58,318 bases of DNA from Chthoniobacter flavus. GTDB taxonomy: Bacteria > Verrucomicrobiota > Verrucomicrobiia > Chthoniobacterales > JACTMZ01. Positions 53,978-58,318 of the stretch are shown piece after piece. The position numbers were made by a program, and so were the translations under genes. The stretch is from assembly GCA_945871065.1 (NCBI GenBank), contig CAMBUL010000006.1, positions 1 to 58,318 of the forward strand. The letters run 5' to 3'. Each line of letters starts with the position of its first letter. Position 1 is the stretch's first letter. The notes under the pieces are model-generated. The model was not told the DNA's origin, did no database searches, and worked only from the letters and a program-made list of their open reading frames with translations.

Positions 53978-54411
53978 GGGACCACGCCTTTTTTGAAAAT
54001 GGCCAGCGGATCGGGGTCGAGTTTCGGCACCCGATTGATGAATTTGAGCCGGAGCCGGAGGTGGACGGATATTCCGTAGATCTCTACGGGCTGGTCGAGA
54101 AAGTGGCTTGCAGCTTTCTCACCGGCGATCCGAATATCAATCGCGTTGCCTGGAAATTCCTGCTCGGCAAGCAGTCCTGTTCCATGCGCGACTATGCCCG
54201 CCGCGCGGGTTGCTCGGTGGCGGCGATCTCCAAGCAGATCAACCGGATAGCCCGGCTCTTTGCCATGCCGCTGCACAATCCGCATCTGCGCGTGGCCAGG
54301 CGGGAGATCACCAGAGTCTCATGGAGAAAGCGAAGGCAACGGGCCGGTGGCTGCCGGCCCGCTGCCCGGGAGCTTGTAGGGGAATCCACCGATCAAGGAG
54401 GTCGCCCATGA
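53974..54411 (+). CDS. Hypothetical protein with predicted helix-turn-helix
   Basis: 145 residues from GTG 53974. No known family. An acidic N-terminal half (PIDEFEPEPEVDGYSVDLYG) precedes a likely helix-turn-helix, MRDYARRAGCSVAAISKQINRIARLF (in part), and a basic Arg/Gly-rich C-terminus. The start overlaps the previous stop and the stop overlaps the next start. A DNA-binding role in the replication module is inferred from position. Confidence 0.6.
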   Translation: MRDHAFFENGQRIGVEFRHPIDEFEPEPEVDGYSVDLYGLVEKVACSFLTGDPNINRVAWKFLLGKQSCSMRDYARRAGCSVAAISKQINRIARLFAMPLHNPHLRVARREITRVSWRKRRQRAGGCRPAARELVGESTDQGGRP

Positions 54412-54740
54412 GGAAGCTCCGTGTCAACGATTCGTCGCAGCCGGTGCTGCGGGTGTGCCGTGATAGGTGCCGCGTGCGAGCGGAAGCCGAACTACTCGGG
54501 GAAATGGAAACCATCCTCGAGGAGCTTCGCCAAGGTCCTCCTCCGTTCTCGGTTTCGTTGCGCGAGCCGGGGCGCTTTGTCTCCTTCGTCCTTCTGCCCG
54601 ACGAAGCGGAGAGCGACGGGTGCCAATGGGTGATGATCACCGCCGAGCCCGAGACCCAAGGAGCCGCGGATAGCGTTCTCGCCGCCTCCCAAGCCTGCAT
54701 ACGCGACCATTTGCGTGCGAGGGGAAAGGGGGGGCGATGA
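54408..54740 (+). CDS. Hypothetical protein
   Basis: 110 residues from ATG 54408, preceded by a strong AAGGAGG ribosome site at 54395-54401. Basic N-terminus (MRKLRVNDSSQPVLRVCRDRCR) and a central beta-rich part (FSVSLREPGRFVSFVLLPDE); no recognised family. It is fully overlapped in the chain (ATGA at both ends), which is good evidence that it is translated. Confidence 0.6.
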   Translation: MRKLRVNDSSQPVLRVCRDRCRVRAEAELLGEMETILEELRQGPPPFSVSLREPGRFVSFVLLPDEAESDGCQWVMITAEPETQGAADSVLAASQACIRDHLRARGKGGR

Positions 54741-55660
54741 TGCCCGGCGCGCCGCGGCTTGTCCGCGAACTGCTGGGCGCTTGCCCCACGGCGGGAAACG
54801 GCGTCCACGCCTGGATATTCCAGTGTGCCCTTGCGCTGCGCCGTGCCGGCTACAGCGAGGGCGAGATGGCGGAAATGATCGAAGGAGCCGCGGTCAACTG
54901 CGGCCGCGCACTGGAAGCGCATGAGATTCCCGACGCCATCAAAAACTCGGGTTCAAGGTCGGCACCGTCGGGCACTTCGGCGCGCGGAGGGGGCATGCCA
55001 CCCCCGCGCGCCGCCCGCTGGCCGGCTGCGGCGAGCGGCCGTATCCAAGAGATCATCCGGAGTCGCGAGGCACGGAGTCTCTACGACCTCTGGGAGGCCT
55101 CGCCGGTCCGTCTCGAAGATCATGCTGCCGAACATCTGATCGACAGACTTTTTCCCGGCAATCCCCTGCTGTGTTGCGGTCGCTCCCACGGCCAGTGCGA
55201 AACCACTCCCCGGGAGGAGTGGCGCGGGCAGTTGCGCAAGCTCCAATTCATCGTTCCCAACCCGATGGCTGCCCTTCGAGGCACACGCAAGTCCGACGGG
55301 CAGCCTTCACCGCGGGCCCTGGACAACACCGGCCCGCGGCGCTTCTTGGTCATCGAATTCGACGACAATCTTGGCGAGGACTCGCAAGCAGCCCGGTTGT
55401 GGCACCTCAATTCCCTCAGCCCCCTGGTGCTTGCCGTCCATAGCGGAGGCAAGTCGTTGCACGGATGGTTTTGCACGGTCGGCGACGCCGAATCCGCTTG
55501 GCTCAAGTTCATGCGCTACGCGGTCAGTCTCGGGGCTGATCCTGCCACGTGGACTCGTTGCCAATTTGTCCGGCTTCCCGACGGAATGCGCCGTCCCAAA
55601 GACAAGGCTCCCATCCGCCAGGTCGTCTACTTTTTCAACCCGGAGGCGCTGCCATGTTGA
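54737..55660 (+). CDS. Primase-polymerase-like protein (AEP type, tentative)
   Basis: 307 residues. An N-terminal helical region (about 1-75) and a Gly/Pro/Ala linker (about 73-100) precede the likely catalytic part. Acidic motif FLVIEFDDN (203-211), HSGGKSLHGW (235-244) and RLPDGMRR (279-286) match, in order and spacing, the hhhDhD, sxH and R motifs of archaeo-eukaryotic primases. A Cys/His-rich stretch CCGRSHGQC (146-154) may bind zinc. It is coupled to the helicase gene by a seven-base overlap, as primase and helicase often are in plasmids. The assignment rests on motifs only. Confidence 0.5.
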   Translation: MMPGAPRLVRELLGACPTAGNGVHAWIFQCALALRRAGYSEGEMAEMIEGAAVNCGRALEAHEIPDAIKNSGSRSAPSGTSARGGGMPPPRAARWPAAASGRIQEIIRSREARSLYDLWEASPVRLEDHAAEHLIDRLFPGNPLLCCGRSHGQCETTPREEWRGQLRKLQFIVPNPMAALRGTRKSDGQPSPRALDNTGPRRFLVIEFDDNLGEDSQAARLWHLNSLSPLVLAVHSGGKSLHGWFCTVGDAESAWLKFMRYAVSLGADPATWTRCQFVRLPDGMRRPKDKAPIRQVVYFFNPEALPC

Positions 55661-56913
55661 ACGAAGCCGCAATTCCAGAGCCTGCGGACTCCGCTCCACC
55701 GGTCGCTTCGCCCGAGATGCTCGACTTCTACGCGATTCCCCTGCCTCCGGAGCAAGATCCCGATGAATTGATCAAGCATCGCTTTCTGTGCCGCGGTGGC
55801 GCCCTGCTCCTCGTCGGTCAGAGCGGTATCGGCAAAAGTTCTTTCACCATCCAGTGTGCCGTTCTTTGGAGCTTGGGGCGTGAGGCTTTCGGTTTGGTGC
55901 CGGTCGGCCCTCTGCGGATCTTGATCGTCCAAGCGGAAAATGATCCGGGCGACATGGCCGAGTTCCGGGATGGCGTCCTCAAGGGGCTCGACCTCAAGGA
56001 TGAAGACTGCAAGGGCAGCGTCATCAAGACAGTCTGTGAGGACAGTCGCACGGGCGCCGCCTTCTGCAGTGATGTGCTCCAACCTCTCCTCGAGCGGGAG
56101 CAATTCGATCTGGTGATTGTCGACCCTGCTTTGGCTTACCTGGGAGGCGACGCTAATCAGCAAAAAGACGTTTCGATGTTTCTCCGGAACTGCCTCAATC
56201 CCGTTCTGCATCGCGCCCGCTGCGGTTTGGTCCTGGTCCACCACACCAACAAGCCGCCCCAGTATCAAAGAAATCAGGAGTGGCAAGCCAACGACTATGC
56301 GTATGCCGGATCAGGGTCTGCCGATTGGGCGAACTGGGCGAGGGCAGTCCTCGTGATCCGCACGCTGGGATCTTTTGATTACTTCGAGCTGCGGGCCGGC
56401 AAGCGCGGAAAACGACTCCGGTGGAAAGATAAGAGCGGAAAGGCCTCAGCTTTCACCAAGCATATCGGCCACTCTCAGACGGGTATCTGTTGGCGCGAGG
56501 TGCCCGATGAGGAGATTCTCTCCGCGCCGGGCATCGTCGACAAAGCGAACTCGAGACTCGGGCCCAAGCCGCCTCCGGTGGACGATTTCATGGCGCTCTT
56601 CCCGCACGATTACAAAAATGACCCGTCCGAGGCCCTGCTATCCGCAGGTCAGATCCAGATCGCCTTCCGTCAGCGGGGGTGGTCCAAGAATCATTACAGC
56701 GGGATGTGCGATAACGCCGTCGCGCAGGGAATTCTGGCGCAAACGTCCGGCGGGGGGAAAGGGGGAAAAGTGCTGAGGGGCCGGCCCGACATGGTCGAAG
56801 CCTACCTTCGCAATAAACAGGAGAAAGGCACCATCCTCGAAAATGTGCCCATTGCCAAACCGCCGAAAAAAAAGAAACGGACCCGGAAATCGAAGTTGTC
56901 CAAGTCATCCTAA
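55654..56913 (+). CDS. RepA-like hexameric replicative helicase (AAA/RecA fold)
   Basis: 419 residues from ATG 55654, with a GGAGG site at 55641-55645. Walker A is GQSGIGKSS (55-63), Walker B LVIVDPAL (153-160), and the sensor motif LVLVHHTNK (192-200) follows. This pattern is that of RSF1010 RepA/AAA_25-type helicases. A C-terminal winged-helix-like region (about 330-390) and a Lys/Arg tail (KKKKRTRKSK) suggest DNA contact. It probably unwinds the element's origin, which lies directly downstream. Confidence 0.82.
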   Translation: MLNEAAIPEPADSAPPVASPEMLDFYAIPLPPEQDPDELIKHRFLCRGGALLLVGQSGIGKSSFTIQCAVLWSLGREAFGLVPVGPLRILIVQAENDPGDMAEFRDGVLKGLDLKDEDCKGSVIKTVCEDSRTGAAFCSDVLQPLLEREQFDLVIVDPALAYLGGDANQQKDVSMFLRNCLNPVLHRARCGLVLVHHTNKPPQYQRNQEWQANDYAYAGSGSADWANWARAVLVIRTLGSFDYFELRAGKRGKRLRWKDKSGKASAFTKHIGHSQTGICWREVPDEEILSAPGIVDKANSRLGPKPPPVDDFMALFPHDYKNDPSEALLSAGQIQIAFRQRGWSKNHYSGMCDNAVAQGILAQTSGGGKGGKVLRGRPDMVEAYLRNKQEKGTILENVPIAKPPKKKKRTRKSKLSKSS

Positions 56914-57046
56914 CTCATCCCCGGGACGACTTCGCGCAACTGCACGAGCAACTTGTCGAAGTTATCCTAGCGCCTATAGGGCGCGGATAACTTCAAAGAG
57001 ACAAGTTAGCTCGGCTGGAAAACCCGACTACTCGGGGAAGTTGTCC
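56892..57046. repeat. Iteron-like repeat cluster with nested inverted repeat, candidate replication origin
   Basis: Six near-copies of the 10-mer GAAGTTRTCC occur: 56892-56901 (+), 56901-56910 (+, CAAGTCATCC), 56924-56933 (-, with C), 56958-56967 (+), 56985-56994 (-) and 57037-57046 (+). Around the central pair, AACTTGTC (56950-56957) and GACAAGTT (57000-57007) give a second, outer pair of arms, and GCGCC/GGCGC close the inner loop. The first copy lies inside the helicase gene's 3' end. This is the arrangement of an iteron origin or a set of Rep binding sites. Confidence 0.6.
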
Positions 57047-57360
57047 GCTATTCAGAAAGTGACCTTTCCAAAGGCGCATCGTCACGGGACTGCTCCAGTC
57101 ACTCAGCCATGACAGGCAGGAGGCCATTACGCATGTTCCAGAATTTACGAGAAGCGTTTATCATGCCGCACCGATAAATTCCCCAGCCGGTAATCCGATC
57201 GATCGACTTGGCTTCCTACGGGCGTAATGAATGGCCGGAGATGAACACAAGTTGCTTGCAACTATACTCTTGCGGATATTTCTAGCGAAATTCGGCGCTC
57301 AACTGACCCGGGCGTGCGCCTGACCCTCATCGCAAGCTGTACCCGATCAGGTTGCGCCGT
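57047..57360. other. Gene-free stretch downstream of the repeat cluster
   Basis: About 314 bases with no plausible coding frame, part of it AT-richer than the genes around it (for example 57230-57290). It may be the DNA-unwinding side of the origin or the control region of the element. I see no further repeats of the 10-mer and no recognisable RNA. Confidence 0.4.
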
Positions 57361-57573
57361 CTACTTCCTGCCCTTGTCCAGCGTTGCCACCAAGGCCCGT
57401 AGCCCAAACCCCCTCGGCATATTCCGGGCGATCTCCCAGTTCTGCAGCGTGCGCACAGAAATGCCCAAGTGCTTGGCCGCATCTTCCTGCGTGAACCTGC
57501 GTCTCTCGCGGTAGTCCCTGAGGAGCTTAGCGAATTTCTTCCGTGTCACGATGCCACTACGCGATACGCGCAT
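57361..57573 (-). CDS. XRE-family (Cro/CI-like) repressor
   Basis: 70 residues. RERRRFTQEDAAKHLGISVRTLQNWEIARNMPRG (in part) is a clear helix-turn-helix of the XRE type: FTQEDAAKHLGISVRTLQNW. It occupies nearly the whole protein. It is divergent from the MgsA-C-like gene and transcribed towards the repeat cluster, a position typical of a lysogeny or copy-number control gene. Confidence 0.8.
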   Translation of the reverse strand: MRVSRSGIVTRKKFAKLLRDYRERRRFTQEDAAKHLGISVRTLQNWEIARNMPRGFGLRALVATLDKGRK

Positions 57574-57712
57574 CGGCGAGTCAAGGTCGCACCCTCAATG
57601 CACCCCCAAGGAAATTAGGTTCTGTGCCTTCAACGCGATACCCTTTTGAGATGCGAAAAATGGTGGAAAAAACTGATGGATTCGGTGCGACTCCTGCGAG
57701 AGGCCAAAGGGG

Positions 57713-58309
57713 ATGCAAAAATTCACACCAGACATGTTCGGACTCACGGGGCACGGCATGAGACTTAGAACGATTAGAGGCTACGATTTCGGCGAGGTCA
57801 GCTCGGCCATGCAGAAAGCGATCCGGCGCGGTGAAACTCCATACGCCGGTTACTGGGCCTTGGAGCTGTGGGCCAGTGGCTTTGGCCACTACGTGTGGAA
57901 ACGGCTCCTCACCGTGTCGGCCGAGGATTGCTGGGGCATCATCACCAAGGAGGTCAAAGCGCTGCATGAGTCGTACGCGATGATCAACGCGAACCTTTCC
58001 GGTCGCCGTGCCCGTGGCCGCATCTTCATTTCCAAAGCGGTGATCCTGCTTTGCGCGGCCAAGAAGAGCCGCGATGCCGACCACTTGCAGAACTTCGTTT
58101 ACGACGAAATGCGCGGCATTGATCCGGATACGCTGGCCGATGAACTGCGCAGCGCGCCGGAATACGTGTCGGTTCCCGACTATGCCTTCGATTGCCACAC
58201 GCGCCGCGGCAAGTCGATGGGTAAGACCAAAGCGGACTTCTTCAAGGCCGAGCAGGCGGCGCTGGTGCCGCTGGAGCAAGGGCTCTTTGATCATCTGGTT
58301 GCTGGGTAG
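57713..58309 (+). CDS. Stand-alone protein resembling the C-terminal domain of MgsA/RarA
   Basis: 198 residues from ATG 57713 with a GGGG site just ahead. The segment SSAMQKAIRRGETPYAGYWALELWASGFGHYVWKRLL (in part: AMQKAIRRGETPYAGYWALE) and VSAEDCWG, followed by FISKAVILLCAAKKSRDADHL, parallels the clamp-loader-like C-terminal domain of the MgsA/RarA ATPase (its ALYWLARM, ASEDIGL and YLALAPKSN blocks). The AAA+ ATPase part is missing. A small tail (KAEQAALVPLEQGLFDHLVAG, in part) ends just before the window edge. It may act on single-stranded DNA during element replication. Confidence 0.55.
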   Translation: MQKFTPDMFGLTGHGMRLRTIRGYDFGEVSSAMQKAIRRGETPYAGYWALELWASGFGHYVWKRLLTVSAEDCWGIITKEVKALHESYAMINANLSGRRARGRIFISKAVILLCAAKKSRDADHLQNFVYDEMRGIDPDTLADELRSAPEYVSVPDYAFDCHTRRGKSMGKTKADFFKAEQAALVPLEQGLFDHLVAG

Positions 58310-58318
58310 CTGAGAACT

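Larger units (their letters stand above)
51926..58318. mobile_element. Integrated plasmid- or satellite-like element at tRNA-Asp (left part)
   Basis: The segment carries an integrase, two helix-turn-helix proteins, a coupled run of five genes ending in primase- and helicase-like proteins, an origin-like repeat cluster, an XRE repressor and an MgsA-C-like protein, with no housekeeping gene. The left end is the tRNA-Asp 3' end. The right end is not in the window, so the size is unknown. No capsid, tail or conjugation gene is seen in the visible part. Confidence 0.7.

Noticed and set aside
56958-56994. Resemblance of the ATAACTTC arms to loxP
   Set aside because: Only eight bases agree, the spacer is 17 bases instead of 8, and the same 10-mer recurs outside the pair. 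An iteron explanation fits better.
57047-58318. Right attachment repeat of the tRNA-Asp element
   Set aside because: No copy of the tRNA-Asp 3' end was found to the window edge.
1-58318. CRISPR array
   Set aside because: No set of regularly spaced direct repeats was seen; the only repeat clusters are the REP units and the iteron-like 10-mers.

Overview
This window is high-GC bacterial chromosome, densely packed with housekeeping genes. The gene set points to the Verrucomicrobiota (PVC superphylum): a DUF4159 protein with a TonB-like N-terminal anchor, a bacterial SET-domain protein, monomeric isocitrate dehydrogenase, DUF983, DUF971 and DUF4010-type membrane proteins, and many small lipoproteins. 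The phylum is inferred from gene content. No 16S rRNA is present to prove it.

Left part (1-17 kb). A truncated IS630-type transposase lies at the edge beside a broken Blc lipocalin gene. Then come a large anchored Ig-like surface protein, an L,D-transpeptidase homologue that has lost its catalytic cysteine, a sugar porter with glgC, divergent glmS, monomeric NADP-isocitrate dehydrogenase, a DUF971 protein, the PLP-homeostasis gene yggS back to back with a LysR regulator, a polysaccharide deacetylase, a DUF4010/MgtC-like membrane protein, a DUF983 protein, and an Lrp regulator coupled to an aminotransferase.

Middle (17-51.8 kb). tRNA-Thr(CGT) is followed by a minus-strand cluster: an acyltransferase, folD, and potC-potD-potB (polyamine uptake, no potA in view). 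Then come a DUF4159 protein, upp, purH, dnaX-ybaB, a REP-associated tyrosine transposase flanked by its REP repeats, nadA/fabD, an O-antigen-ligase-like protein, a flavoprotein, a SET protein, and a four-gene envelope operon (coiled-coil protein, lipoprotein, GT9, TlpA). SRP RNA is followed by a CPBP protease, comF, accD and folC. Next are rpe, tadA, a secreted AroQ chorismate mutase lipoprotein, a zinc alcohol dehydrogenase, queA, and a glycoside hydrolase-glycosyltransferase fusion. A coupled operon of PfkB kinase, hemL, ECF sigma factor and anti-sigma factor closes the region.

Right end (51.85-58.3 kb and beyond). tRNA-Asp(GTC) carries an apparent integrated element. It has a tyrosine integrase, two small helix-turn-helix (excisionase-like) proteins, and a run of five overlapping genes ending in a primase-polymerase-like protein and a RepA-type hexameric helicase. 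Immediately after comes a cluster of repeated 10-mers with a nested inverted repeat that looks like an iteron origin. An XRE repressor and a stand-alone protein resembling the C-terminal domain of MgsA/RarA follow. This looks like an integrative plasmid or satellite with its own replication module and is the most interesting part of the window. Its right boundary is outside the window.

Two dispersed palindromic repeat families (one tied to the REP transposase) occur between genes.
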